From CAZEQD01 sp964514305 (GTDB lineage: Bacteria > Acidobacteriota > Aminicenantia > Aminicenantales > Aminicenantaceae), in NCBI GenBank assembly GCA_964514305.1, contig CAZEQD010000004.1, forward strand, positions 1-64,000: DNA of 64,000 bases, read 5' to 3'. Under the pieces are notes generated by a model. That model worked only from the letters and a program-made list of their open reading frames with translations, searched no databases and was not told the DNA's origin. The first letter of the stretch is position 1. Every line of letters starts with the position of its first letter. This document shows, one piece after another, positions 43,567 through 52,712 of the stretch. The position numbers were made by a program, and so were the translations under genes.

Positions 43567-44424
43567 ATGAAAGTCATAAGCTTAGCAAAGGTTAGAGATA
43601 GAATTAAAGATGTAGTTCAACAGGCAAATTTTGAACTTCAAGATGATGTCCTTAAAATTATCAAAGAAATGGAAGGAAGGGAAGAATCTCCAGCTGGAAA
43701 AGCTGTTTTTAAACAAATCTTAGAAAATGCTCAAATTGCTAAAAATGAAAAGTTAGGTCTTTGTCAGGATACGGGTTTAGCTGTCTTTTTTGTTGAGATA
43801 GGAGAAGATGTTGAGCTTAAAAAAGAAGAGGGCCTGGAAAGCCTAGGTCAAGCTATTACTGAAGGAACAAGGATAGGCTACCAAGAAGGTTATCTGCGAA
43901 AATCTGTGGTTGAAGATCCCATAAGGAGAAAAAATACAGGTGACAATACACCCACCTACATTCACTGGGAATTATTACCAGGAGATAAATTTAAAATTAC
44001 TTTTATAGCTAAAGGTGGTGGAGCTGAAAATATGAGTGCTATTCGCATGTTTGCTCCTGCAGCTGGAAAAGAAGGAATAGAAGATTTCGTTGTCGAAACA
44101 GTGGATAAAGCAGGCTCTAATCCCTGCCCTCCAATTATTGTTGGAGTCGGAGTCGGTGGCAACTTCGAATATTCTGCTTTTCTGGCCAAAAAATCTTTAT
44201 TAAGAAGACCTCTTGGAACTCATAACCCTGACCCATTTTATGCTGATATGGAAAGGAGATTGCTGGAAAGAATCAATAATTTAGGCATTGGACCTCAAGG
44301 CATGGGGGGAAGAATTACAGCTCTAGCAGTCCATGTGGAATCATTCCCCTGCCACATTGCTTCCATGCCAGCTGCAGTCAATATTGAGTGCCATTCTCAT
44401 CGAGTCATAAGCTTTGAATTATAA
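43567..44424 (+). CDS. Class I fumarate hydratase (or related hydratase) alpha subunit
   Basis: 285 residues, the N-terminal/alpha half of the iron-sulfur hydratase family (fumarase A-type, L(+)-tartrate dehydratase alpha). The three cluster cysteines are visible in GLCQDTG, the NPCPP segment and ESFPCHIASMP. IRMFAPAAGKEG and KAGSNPCPPIIVGVGVGG are family landmarks. CTGGAGGTAAT precedes ATG. The partner beta subunit is not next to it or elsewhere in the window, which is unusual. Fumarase versus tartrate dehydratase cannot be decided. Confidence 0.88.
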   Translation: MKVISLAKVRDRIKDVVQQANFELQDDVLKIIKEMEGREESPAGKAVFKQILENAQIAKNEKLGLCQDTGLAVFFVEIGEDVELKKEEGLESLGQAITEGTRIGYQEGYLRKSVVEDPIRRKNTGDNTPTYIHWELLPGDKFKITFIAKGGGAENMSAIRMFAPAAGKEGIEDFVVETVDKAGSNPCPPIIVGVGVGGNFEYSAFLAKKSLLRRPLGTHNPDPFYADMERRLLERINNLGIGPQGMGGRITALAVHVESFPCHIASMPAAVNIECHSHRVISFEL

Positions 44425-44508
44425 TAATTTTTTGAGATCATCTCTCCTTTCTTCTAATTTCCGGATTAATGTCCAAGACAAAACAATCATCAATTAAAGG
44501 AGATTCTA

Positions 44509-45051
44509 ATGATTGAAATCCGCTTTCATGGACGAGGAGGCCAGGGAACTGTTGTTGCCTCCAAGATTCTGGCTGATGCTATCGCCAAAGAAGGAAAATA
44601 TGTTCAGGCTTACCCAGAATTTGGAGTAGAAAGAAGAGGGGCTCCGGTCTACGCCTTTCTCCGAATCGATAATAATCCTATTTTCGATAAAAGCCGCATT
44701 TATCACCCTGACCATATAGTGGTGGTAGACCCCACCCTTATAGAAGCCATTGATGTCACCCAAGGCTTAAAAGATGGAGGCTGGATAATTGTCAATTCAG
44801 ATAGGAAGCCAGAAAAATTGGGCTTCCCTTCCAAATATAAAGTAGCAACTATTGATGCTACTGAAATCGCCATAAAACATAAGTTAGGAACTATGGCTGC
44901 TCCTATCGTCAATACAGCTATTGTCGGAGCAGTCGTCAAAATCTTAGGTTTAGCCAAATTAGAATCAGTCTTGGAAGCCGTCCAAGAAGGAGTTCCCCTT
45001 AAACCCGAAGCCAACACTTCAGCAGCTAAAGAGGCTTATGAAAGAGCTTAA
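44509..45051 (+). CDS. porG: Pyruvate/2-oxoacid:ferredoxin oxidoreductase, gamma subunit
   Basis: 180 residues, complete gamma domain. The N-terminus IRFHGRGGQGTVVASKIL and YVQAYPEFGVERRGAPV are the family signatures. The enzyme decarboxylates pyruvate (or a branched 2-oxoacid) to acyl-CoA, CO2 and reduced ferredoxin in the cytoplasm of anaerobes. AAAGGAGAT precedes ATG. It is first in the order gamma-delta-alpha-beta, with a 161-base AT-rich gap before delta. Pyruvate as substrate is the likeliest from resemblance. Confidence 0.9.
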   Translation: MIEIRFHGRGGQGTVVASKILADAIAKEGKYVQAYPEFGVERRGAPVYAFLRIDNNPIFDKSRIYHPDHIVVVDPTLIEAIDVTQGLKDGGWIIVNSDRKPEKLGFPSKYKVATIDATEIAIKHKLGTMAAPIVNTAIVGAVVKILGLAKLESVLEAVQEGVPLKPEANTSAAKEAYERA

Positions 45052-45212
45052 AAATTTTTATAATTATACTATTTCTATAGTTTTTCTATAATATTAAATT
45101 GGTTACTAAATTCAGGATTATAACCCCTTTTATTTTACCTACCATAATTAGATTGAAAAAAACATTACTTTAGGCTTTTTATAAATTTTTTAAATTGAGG
45201 AGATAATAAATA

Positions 45213-45512
45213 ATGAAGGATAAAAAATCAGCCAAAAAAATTGTGCTCAAATCCGCCAAAGAATTTCCGTTAATGCCCATGTCGGTGGGTTCTATGCTAT
45301 TTAACAAGACTGGCGCGTGGCGCAATATCAGGCCTGTTATTGATCTCAGCCAATGTATTCAATGCGGCATCTGCTGGAAATTCTGTCCGGATGTGGCTAT
45401 TTTTATTGACAAAGAATTCCCTGTTGTAAACTATGACTACTGCAAAGGCTGTGGCATTTGCGCCGAAGAGTGCCCTGTCAAATGTATTATCATGGTGGAG
45501 GAAGAAAAATGA
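45213..45512 (+). CDS. porD: Pyruvate/2-oxoacid:ferredoxin oxidoreductase, delta (ferredoxin) subunit
   Basis: 99 residues. Two 4Fe-4S motifs: CIQCGICWKFCPD and CKGCGICAEECPVKC, which pass electrons from the catalytic subunits to ferredoxin. The N-terminal tail has FPLMPMSVGSMLFNKTGAWRN trimmed to its family form. GAGGAGAT precedes ATG. The stop TGA overlaps the ATG of porA. Confidence 0.92.
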   Translation: MKDKKSAKKIVLKSAKEFPLMPMSVGSMLFNKTGAWRNIRPVIDLSQCIQCGICWKFCPDVAIFIDKEFPVVNYDYCKGCGICAEECPVKCIIMVEEEK

Positions 45513-46663
45513 GAAAAGTGATTATGGGTAATCATGCCTTATCTTATGGGGCAATGTTGGGTAGAGCTCAGGTTATTGCTGCTTATCCTATAACTCCCCA
45601 GACCCAAGTAGTAGAACTTCTTTCAGAAATGTGTGCTAACGGTACATTGAAGGCCAAGTTTATCAAAGTTGAATCAGAACATTCAGCCATGGCTGCTTGC
45701 CTGGGTGCTTCTTTGGCTGGGGCCCGGACTTTTACGGCCACTTCAGCCCAAGGTTTAACTCTAATGCACGAACTCCTTCATTGGGCTTCAGGTGGAAGGC
45801 TCCCGGTAGTTATGGGCAACATAAATCGAGCCATGGCTCCTGGTTGGAGCATCTGGTCTGACCAAAACGATAGCCTCTCTCAAAGGGACACAGGCTGGAT
45901 TCAGTTTTACTGTTCCAGTAATCAGGAAGTGCTCGACACGGTAATCCAAGCTTTTAGAGTCTCTGAAAAATTTCATATCCCGAGTATGATTATCCTTGAC
46001 GCCTTTACCCTCTCTCATACTTATGAAGTAGTTGACATTCCGGATCAAGCTAAAGTTGATGAGTTTTTGCCGCCTTATAAGCCTCAAATCAGGCTTACAC
46101 CTGAAGAGCCTCGTGCTTTCGGCGGCTTAACTTCACCCGATCATTATTTTGAGCTCCGTTATAAACTCCAAAAAGACATGGAAAAAGTGCCGCCTTTGAT
46201 AGAAACGACAGGCAAAGAGTACCAAAATTTATTCGGCCGCTATTTAGGTTTAGTTGAGGAATATTATTGTCAGGATGCAGATTTAATATTTGTTACCTCT
46301 GGGACTACAGGTTCAACGACTAAAGTAGCTGTTGACCATCTCCGTCAGCAAGGGATTAAAGCTGGCAATTTAAGAATAAGGGTTTTTAGACCTTTTCCTT
46401 TTGCTACCATCAGATCTATTCTAAGCCGGGCTAAAAAAGTAGCCGTAGTTGACCGCAATATCTCATACGGCCATCACGGTATTTTTTATCAGGAAGTAAA
46501 ATCTGCTTTTTACGGTCAAAATAGCCATCCCCCCATATTTGGTTTCATCACTGGCCTTGGTGGCAGAGACATAACCCCTTCATCTCTCCAAGAAATTGCT
46601 TATTATGCCCTAAAAAATGATAAACCACAAGAAGAGATTACCTGGATAGGAGTAAGAAAATGA
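45509..46663 (+). CDS. porA: Pyruvate/2-oxoacid:ferredoxin oxidoreductase, alpha subunit
   Basis: 384 residues from the ATG at 45509 (ATGA overlap with porD, GGAGGAAG upstream). The frame is open further upstream to 45458, but that part is the shadow of porD. Landmarks: IAAYPITPQTQVVELL, VESEHSAMAACLGASLAG, TATSAQGLTLMHELL and the C-terminal transketolase-like domain LRIRVFRPFPF and DRNISYGHHG. It binds substrate pyrimidine side and CoA. Ends with a 4-base overlap with porB. Confidence 0.93.
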   Translation: MRKVIMGNHALSYGAMLGRAQVIAAYPITPQTQVVELLSEMCANGTLKAKFIKVESEHSAMAACLGASLAGARTFTATSAQGLTLMHELLHWASGGRLPVVMGNINRAMAPGWSIWSDQNDSLSQRDTGWIQFYCSSNQEVLDTVIQAFRVSEKFHIPSMIILDAFTLSHTYEVVDIPDQAKVDEFLPPYKPQIRLTPEEPRAFGGLTSPDHYFELRYKLQKDMEKVPPLIETTGKEYQNLFGRYLGLVEEYYCQDADLIFVTSGTTGSTTKVAVDHLRQQGIKAGNLRIRVFRPFPFATIRSILSRAKKVAVVDRNISYGHHGIFYQEVKSAFYGQNSHPPIFGFITGLGGRDITPSSLQEIAYYALKNDKPQEEITWIGVRK

Positions 46664-47559
46664 AAAAAGCAAAAACCATGAAACTCTCGCTTCCTCCCGA
46701 AGAATATATGAATTCAGGCCATCTCGCCTGTCAAGGATGTGGTGCTACTTTAGCCATGAGATACGCTCTTAAAGCTCTAGGCCAAAAAACAGCTCTCTGT
46801 ATTCCGGCCTGCTGTTGGTCTGTTATAGACGGACCATTTCCCTATTCATCTCTGGAAGTGCCAATTTTTCACTGCGCTTTTGAGACAGCGGCCTCTTCAG
46901 CCTCTGGCCTAAAAGCAGGCCTGGAAATGGTTGGAGACACTGAGACTACGGTGGTTGCTTGGGCTGGGGATGGCGGAACCTTCGATATCGGCATTCAAGC
47001 CTTGTCTGGAGCAGCCGAACGAAACGATAATATAATTTATGTTTGTTACGATAATGAGGCTTATATGAACACCGGTATTCAACGTAGCTCAGCCACTCCT
47101 TATGGAGCTTGGACAACCACTACTCCTGTTAAACACTTTAAAGATAGACCCAAAAAAGATATCGTGGCCATCATGGCTGCTCATCATATCCCCTATGTAG
47201 CCACAGCCAGCGTAGGCTATCCTGAAGATCTTATAAAAAAAGTAAAAAAAGCAAAATCCTTTATAGGAACCAAATTTCTCCATATCTACGCCCCTTGTCC
47301 CACTGGCTGGAAAAGCCGGCCTGAAGATACTGTTAAGTTGGCCAGATTAGTCGTTCAAACAGCCATTTTTCCTTTGTATGAAATCGAACATGGAGAAAAA
47401 TATATCCTCAATATTAAACTAAGAGAAAAGAAACCGATCAATGATTATCTTCGACTTCAAGGAAGATTCCGCCATCTTAAAGAAGAGGAAATAGCTTTCA
47501 TGCAAAAAAATGTAGACATCAACTGGGCTAAGCTGCTTAAAAAATGTGAAAACCTCTGA
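46660..47559 (+). CDS. porB: Pyruvate/2-oxoacid:ferredoxin oxidoreductase, beta (TPP-binding) subunit
   Basis: 299 residues. The TPP and 4Fe-4S elements are present: HLACQGCGATLAMRY (cluster cysteines), CCWSVIDGPFPY, WAGDGGTFDIGIQALSGA (TPP GDG motif) and CYDNEAYMNTGIQRS. YAPCPTGWKSRP lies near the C-terminus. It completes the heterotetramer with porGDA. No gene follows; the downstream 170 bases are repeats. Confidence 0.94.
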   Translation: MKKAKTMKLSLPPEEYMNSGHLACQGCGATLAMRYALKALGQKTALCIPACCWSVIDGPFPYSSLEVPIFHCAFETAASSASGLKAGLEMVGDTETTVVAWAGDGGTFDIGIQALSGAAERNDNIIYVCYDNEAYMNTGIQRSSATPYGAWTTTTPVKHFKDRPKKDIVAIMAAHHIPYVATASVGYPEDLIKKVKKAKSFIGTKFLHIYAPCPTGWKSRPEDTVKLARLVVQTAIFPLYEIEHGEKYILNIKLREKKPINDYLRLQGRFRHLKEEEIAFMQKNVDINWAKLLKKCENL

Positions 47560-47623
47560 TCATTACTATATATCATTAAAATTTCAATAAATTTTCCATA
47601 TTATATTTTACTGGCACAAACGC

Positions 47624-47730
47624 TCTGCTATGGATAGCAGACCCTAAAGATAGTAGCTTATTAATTCCTAATTTTCACTTTTCTCTTCTTACTTCTCACT
47701 GTTTACTATTCACTGTTTACTTTTTACTCT
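47624..47730 (-). repeat. Dispersed hairpin element, copy 2, with flanking short repeats
   Basis: On the minus strand TCTGCTA, loop TCCA, TAGCAGA (47641-47624) preceded by TAGGG, matching the hairpin at 7593-7614 with compensatory changes. From 47655 to 47730 the minus strand reads degenerate units such as GTAAACAGTGAATAGTAAAC, the same kind that flank copy 1. Confidence 0.65.
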
Positions 47731-47736
47731 ATTATG

Positions 47737-48735
47737 CTACCATCTATAAACTATGGCCGCCCAGGTAAAGCCAGCCCCAAAGGCATCCATCAAGATTATA
47801 TCACCCTTTTTTAGCTTTCCGGCCTGACTAAGTTCATGAAGGCCGATAGGAATTGTGGCCACTGAGACATTGCCGTATTTATGGATGTTAATGTAAACTT
47901 TTTCTGGAGGTAGCTTTAAACGTTTACCAGTGGCTTCGATTATTCTTATATTTGCTTGATGAGTTACAAGATAATCAACATCTTCTTTCTTCAAGTCAGC
48001 ACGAGCTAGGGCTTCTAAAGCAGCTTCCCCCATACGCTTAACAGCATGTTTAAAAACCTCATTTCCCTTCATATGAAGAAAATGGAGTCCCTGGGAAATC
48101 GTTTGATTAGAAGCTGGTATTCGGGTTCCTCCACCTGGGATGGAAAGTAAATCACCAAGATTGCCATCGGCCTTCCAGTAGGAAGAGAGCATGCCCGAAT
48201 CATCGTCACTTTCTTCAAGGATTACGGCTCCGGCACCATCTCCGAAAAGAACACAAGTACTGCGATCTTTCCAGTTGGTAACCTTGGTTAAAAGTTCTCC
48301 TCCTACTAATAGAATACGTTTGAGAGCTCCACTCAAAATTAAACCTTCAGCTAAAATCATTCCATACAAAAATCCGGTACACCCGGCCGAAATATCAAAA
48401 GCAGGGATATGGTCAGCTCCGAGTCCTTTCTGAATCCAGCAGGCAGTAGAAGGAAATATGGTATCTGGAGTGGAAGTAGCGGCTATAATAAGATCAATAT
48501 CTTCAATTTTAAGCCGGGCTGAACGAAGAGCGTTCAAACCAGCTTCAATACCGAGATCAGATGTAGCCTGTTCAGGCGAAGCTACTCTTCTTTCTTTGAT
48601 TCCGGTTCTGGTTATTATCCACTCATCTGAAGTATCTACCATTTTTTCCAAATCGGAGTTGGTTAAAATTTTATCAGGCACATAAAAGCCGGTACCTACG
48701 ATTTTGATCTTTCGTTTTTTCTCTTTGTTGGCCAT
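47737..48735 (-). CDS. fabH: 3-oxoacyl-ACP synthase III
   Basis: 332 residues from the ATG at 48735, which has GGAGA 5 bases upstream; the frame is open 11 codons further but without a start signal. It condenses acetyl-CoA with malonyl-ACP to begin fatty-acid synthesis. Catalytic triad: Cys in DISAGCTGFLYG, His in LVTHQANIRI, Asn in KYGNVSVATI. TSDEWIITRTGIKERR is the CoA-binding start and FGAGFTWAAI the end. It is alone, divergent from an outer-membrane protein gene, without other fab genes. Confidence 0.95.
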   Translation of the reverse strand: MANKEKKRKIKIVGTGFYVPDKILTNSDLEKMVDTSDEWIITRTGIKERRVASPEQATSDLGIEAGLNALRSARLKIEDIDLIIAATSTPDTIFPSTACWIQKGLGADHIPAFDISAGCTGFLYGMILAEGLILSGALKRILLVGGELLTKVTNWKDRSTCVLFGDGAGAVILEESDDDSGMLSSYWKADGNLGDLLSIPGGGTRIPASNQTISQGLHFLHMKGNEVFKHAVKRMGEAALEALARADLKKEDVDYLVTHQANIRIIEATGKRLKLPPEKVYINIHKYGNVSVATIPIGLHELSQAGKLKKGDIILMDAFGAGFTWAAIVYRW

Positions 48736-48756
48736 AACATCTCCAAATAAGCATTT

Positions 48757-48808
48757 TCTATAGCACAAATAATTTCAATTTGCAAATAAATAAGAAGACA
48801 AGTAAAAT
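48757..48808. promoter_or_regulatory. Divergent promoters sharing one palindromic -35 hexamer
   Basis: TTGCAA at 48780-48785 reads the same on both strands. Rightwards, 17 bases later, TAAAAT (48803-48808) is 9 bases before the ATG of the barrel protein gene. Leftwards, 17 bases later, TATAGA (48762-48757) serves fabH. Both spacers are exactly 17 bases, so the two promoters should compete for polymerase. Confidence 0.65.
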
Positions 48809-48817
48809 CAATTGATA

Positions 48818-50053
48818 ATGAAATTCATAAAATACTTTATAATTAATTTCTTTTTATTAATATGGCTGGTCAGTTCATCCTGGTCTCAACTAATCATAGG
48901 CCAATATCAAGATGAAGCACCGGTTAGAAGCTGGAATAATTTAGGAGTAGTGAATGCTTCCTCTTTAGGTATGGGCGAAGCCTATTACGCTTTTGCTTTG
49001 GACTGCTCAGCTAGCCTGGCTAATCCGGCTCTTTTGCCTTATCTTTCCCAAATCTGTGTAACCGCTCATGGCTCTTTTAATTCTTCCTCTTTTTATAAGT
49101 ATTCATTGATAAACACTGGCGTAGTAAATACTAACCAAAACATTAAGCTTAATATTTATAGCTCAGATTTTGTTGGTTTATCAGTTAAAATCAAAGATTG
49201 GACTCTGGCCTTAAGTCACGGCATTCTTGAAATTTATAACCGGCCTTCGGTTGAGCAAAAATATTATTATAGAGGGATTCTTTATTCGCGATTAAACTTT
49301 AGCCAAGAAGGTCTTCTCAAAGTAATCAATTTTTCCCTAGCCCGGAAGATAAATTCCCACCTTTCATTTGGTTTAGGTCTAAACCTAGTGAGAGGTCATC
49401 TTGAAAAAAAAATGGAGCAAAATTGGCTAGATGATAACATAACTCTTAGCGACAGCAAATCTCAGCAGTTTCATGGATTTTACTTTAATTTAGGGCTATT
49501 TTATGCACCTTCTTCCAAGCTAAACCTGGCAGCCATATTCCGCAGTCCTTACCAAAAGAAGGCAGACGGCCAGAGCTCTTACAGATATTTATCACCAAAA
49601 GGAGAAACAGACATCAAAATAGAAGCTTCTGCCCAGAATAAATATCTCCAGCCTCTGGTTGTAGGCTTTGGCCTAAATTATCAGATTTCTCCTCAATTCA
49701 GGTTTGCTTCTGACTTTAGCTACTTTAACTGGTCAAACTATAAAATCACTTATTTTGAAGAAGAAATCGACAGACATTTCAAAAACGTAATAAAAGTTGG
49801 AATGGGAATTGAATATCTGACAAAAATAAGATTATCAAACTATCAGATTGCAATTCCTTTACGACTCGGCTTGATTTATGATCCCCAACCGATGTCAAGG
49901 CCCAACTCTTACTATCTTTATTATACTCTTGGCTCTGGCTTCCAATGGAGAAAATTCCAGCTGGACTTAGGAGCATCTTTTGGCCGAGAATGTGGATCTG
50001 AAGATTCTCTGTCTGCTCGGAAAATTTCTCTGTCACTTATTTTCTTGATGTAA
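48818..50053 (+). CDS. Outer-membrane beta-barrel protein (PorV/FadL-like)
   Basis: 411 residues from the ATG at 48818; an upstream in-frame TTG at 48812 is less likely. A signal peptide ends near residue 23. ARSLGMGEAYYAFALD-like text (NASSLGMGEAYYAFALD) followed by NPALLP is the motif of PorV/UPF0164 and FadL-type barrels. The rest alternates aromatic and polar residues and ends KISLSLIFLM. The predicted mRNA is leaderless. Possibly a lipid or hydrophobic-compound channel, or a secretion-system shuttle. Confidence 0.78.
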   Translation: MKFIKYFIINFFLLIWLVSSSWSQLIIGQYQDEAPVRSWNNLGVVNASSLGMGEAYYAFALDCSASLANPALLPYLSQICVTAHGSFNSSSFYKYSLINTGVVNTNQNIKLNIYSSDFVGLSVKIKDWTLALSHGILEIYNRPSVEQKYYYRGILYSRLNFSQEGLLKVINFSLARKINSHLSFGLGLNLVRGHLEKKMEQNWLDDNITLSDSKSQQFHGFYFNLGLFYAPSSKLNLAAIFRSPYQKKADGQSSYRYLSPKGETDIKIEASAQNKYLQPLVVGFGLNYQISPQFRFASDFSYFNWSNYKITYFEEEIDRHFKNVIKVGMGIEYLTKIRLSNYQIAIPLRLGLIYDPQPMSRPNSYYLYYTLGSGFQWRKFQLDLGASFGRECGSEDSLSARKISLSLIFLM

Positions 50054-50091
50054 TAAAAAAATGAAAATAAATTTAAACTAAGAGGTAAAGA

Positions 50092-51399
50092 ATGAAAATC
50101 AGAAAAATAGTGTTTTTCCTGATTATTTTTCTAGTCCTCTTCTTCCCTCTTCTGGCCCAAGACTATAATAATACGACAATTATCAGTGTCAGCCAAAATC
50201 CTCAAGCAATCAGAAAAATTAACAAATTGAACCTGGATATTCTGATGATCTGGCAAGGAAGAATCTACATCATCTGTAATCGGCAACTTGATGATCTATT
50301 AAAAATAAAAAAAGCCAATATTGCCTATCAAATCGAAACTCAGAAATTCTATCCATTTTCTAACAAAGATGCTAATCTCCAGGGAAGCATAAATGGTCCT
50401 TATCATACTTATCAAGAACTGGAAAACGACTTAATGACTTTAGAAGAAAGATTTCCTGATCTGGCTAAGCTTTATATCCTTGGTCAGAGCTTGGAAAATA
50501 GGAATATTTATGCCCTTAAAATAAGTGATAACGTTTCCCTGGAGGAAGCCGAAGCCGAGGTCCTCTTTATTGGTTGTCATCATGCTCGCGAATGGATTTC
50601 AGTGGAAGTACCCTATTTGTTAGCCAAGTATCTTGTTGAGAACTACAGCCGCCAACTTACTATAAAAAATCTTGTCGACCACAGCCAAATTTGGATTATT
50701 CCCCTTCTCAATCCTGATGGCCTCGAATATTCTATTCATTTTTATCGCTATTGGCGAAAAAACAGACGTAATAATGGAGACGGCAGTTATGGAGTAGACC
50801 TTAATCGAAATTATAGTTACAATTGGGGCCTGGATAATGAGGGTTCAAGCCCCAATTCCTTTTCTAATGTTTACCGAGGAAAATCACCTTTCTCCGAACC
50901 TGAAACTCAAGCTGTCAGAGATTTCTGTCTGACTAGGAGATTTCAGGCTTTGATTTCCTATCACAACTACTCTCAAGTTATCCTTTACCCGTGGGGTTAT
51001 ACTAGCGTTCCTTCACCCAAAAACAAGCTTCTTGAGGAGATGGCTGCTCAAATGTCTGAATTAATTCAAGCTGTTAACGGTCGCTTTTATGAATATGGCC
51101 AGGCTGGAAACTCTTTCTATCTAACCAATGGAGATACCACTGACTGGGCCTTGGGAGTTTATCATATACCTGCCTTTACTATTGAACTGCCTCCTGTAGA
51201 TGTCCTCCACGGCGGTTTTTTCAACTCAGGGGAAGATATACAATCAATTTTTAAAGAAAACTTGCCGGCTGCTCTTTATCTTATCGACTGGTCAATGAAG
51301 AATTTTTCTGAGCAATTTTCTAATTCAACTGGTACAAAAGGGGAAAAGAACAAACAGAGAAAAAATTTGACAATTTTTGTCAAAAGAGATAAGAAATAA
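50092..51399 (+). CDS. M14-family zinc carboxypeptidase, secreted
   Basis: 435 residues with a signal peptide (about 6-24) and a short propeptide-like region (30-95). The peptidase domain begins YHTYQELENDLMTLEERFP and has the zinc motif HHAREW (HxxE), LNPDGLEYS, RKNRRNNGDGSYGVDLNRN, the third zinc His in ISYHNYSQ, and catalytic Glu in FTIELPP. All active-site residues are present. It removes C-terminal residues from extracellular or periplasmic peptides. AAGAGGTAAAG precedes ATG. It is 38 bases after the barrel gene. Confidence 0.92.
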   Translation: MKIRKIVFFLIIFLVLFFPLLAQDYNNTTIISVSQNPQAIRKINKLNLDILMIWQGRIYIICNRQLDDLLKIKKANIAYQIETQKFYPFSNKDANLQGSINGPYHTYQELENDLMTLEERFPDLAKLYILGQSLENRNIYALKISDNVSLEEAEAEVLFIGCHHAREWISVEVPYLLAKYLVENYSRQLTIKNLVDHSQIWIIPLLNPDGLEYSIHFYRYWRKNRRNNGDGSYGVDLNRNYSYNWGLDNEGSSPNSFSNVYRGKSPFSEPETQAVRDFCLTRRFQALISYHNYSQVILYPWGYTSVPSPKNKLLEEMAAQMSELIQAVNGRFYEYGQAGNSFYLTNGDTTDWALGVYHIPAFTIELPPVDVLHGGFFNSGEDIQSIFKENLPAALYLIDWSMKNFSEQFSNSTGTKGEKNKQRKNLTIFVKRDKK

Positions 51400-51420
51400 T
51401 GAAAAAATTTCTAGGAAACT

Positions 51421-52455
51421 ATGAAAACCTTTTTAGCCAGCCTTTTTTCTTCTCAGCCCCCACCTCCCGCTAGAGAAGGCCTCCCCTATTGGGCCTTCTG
51501 GTTTCTGTTGTGTATTATTCTTCTTTTAATTATTTTTATTTTTCTCAGAGATAAAGATTTAAGACAAAGGCTTGATTCTTTTTTCTTTAAAACCAAAATC
51601 AAATTGATAAAATTCCGCCTTCAAACCAAGCTTAAAAAGGAAAAACAGAAAAAAATAAAGCTGCTTAAAGCCTTAGGAAAAAAAGCTTGGCTGGAAAACC
51701 TTATGATTGAAAAAGGCCAAGAACTATTGGTCAATCTTAACCAATTAGAAAAAGAGAAAGCCAAACTGGAAAAAGAAAAAAAGGCACTAGCAGCCAGAAT
51801 AGAATCACTGGAGCTCAAACTTGAAGATATACAGCAAAAATATGAGGAACCATTGAAACAAAAAGAAAACGAGAAAAAGCCATATAAGGAGAAATTAAGT
51901 GAAATCAGAGATCAGCATAAAATTTTAAATATAAAAATTGAAAAAAGCCAAAAAGAAGCTGAAAAAATAGAAAAAGAATTTAATGAAATTCAAAAAGCTC
52001 TCGAACAAAACAGTAATCTTTACCTACAGGAGGAAAAACAAAAGGTTAGAAAAGAAAAAAATACAGATCAGCTCCAAAGCCTTAAACAGCAAAAAGAAAG
52101 TATTAGCCAGAAAATTACTTCCTTTACAGTCGAAAAAGATAAAAGCATCCAAGAAGAAAGAAAACTCCAACAAATTATAAACTCTCTTAATGACTCTATA
52201 AGAAATCTTCATCAGGAACAGAAAGAGCATCAACAAAAATTACAGAAAGAAATCAAAGAATGGGAGAAAGAAAAATATAAAATTTTACAGAAAATAAGAG
52301 AAAATGAATCCCAAAGAGAACCTCTCTTCGAAAACTTGGGAAAAATCATTGATGAACAAAGAGTAGATCATGAAGAGTTAATTGTCTTTTATTCTCAGAT
52401 TGACAGGACCAATCGTCGTATTCAAGACCTGGAAAATCAAATTAAAAATTTATAA
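51421..52455 (+). CDS. Membrane-anchored long coiled-coil protein
   Basis: 344 residues. A proline-rich start is followed by one membrane helix (about 23-43). Residues 60-340 are almost entirely Lys/Glu/Gln heptads with no globular domain. The topology would place the coiled coil in the cytoplasm or periplasm. Low sequence complexity blocks family assignment. It follows the carboxypeptidase gene by 21 bases and is probably in its operon. Confidence 0.7.
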   Translation: MKTFLASLFSSQPPPPAREGLPYWAFWFLLCIILLLIIFIFLRDKDLRQRLDSFFFKTKIKLIKFRLQTKLKKEKQKKIKLLKALGKKAWLENLMIEKGQELLVNLNQLEKEKAKLEKEKKALAARIESLELKLEDIQQKYEEPLKQKENEKKPYKEKLSEIRDQHKILNIKIEKSQKEAEKIEKEFNEIQKALEQNSNLYLQEEKQKVRKEKNTDQLQSLKQQKESISQKITSFTVEKDKSIQEERKLQQIINSLNDSIRNLHQEQKEHQQKLQKEIKEWEKEKYKILQKIRENESQREPLFENLGKIIDEQRVDHEELIVFYSQIDRTNRRIQDLENQIKNL

Positions 52456-52712
52456 GAAGCAACCAATATTTAATCCCCTTTCTTGTTCTGGCAAATCTTC
52501 TTTTTTGACATAAGAGAAAAGTGGATGTTTAATAATCTCTAACTAAAATTGACTGCCCTATTAGTCACCATCTATAATTACAGGTTACCAGCTAGACCAA
52601 AATCCGGGCTCAACCTCGGCGGATAAAAAAGTTTTAAAATAAAAGTAAGCTTTTATGGTGACGAAGATGACAATGATTATCATAAGATAAAAAAACAGTT
52701 TGAAATTCAGCT
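52456..52712 (+). other. Intergenic region with a possible coding remnant
   Basis: Near its end (about 52639-52713) a frame reads KVSFYGDEDDNDYHKIKKQ before a stop that overlaps the queH start. It is protein-like but has no upstream continuation I can identify. The rest shows no gene, and a TTGACA at 52505 lacks a matching -10 box at normal spacing. Confidence 0.3.

Noticed and set aside
52505..52535. Promoter before queH (TTGACA at 52505)
   Set aside because: No -10 hexamer at 16-18 bases; the best match needs a 19-base spacer and the start codon is 180 bases away.
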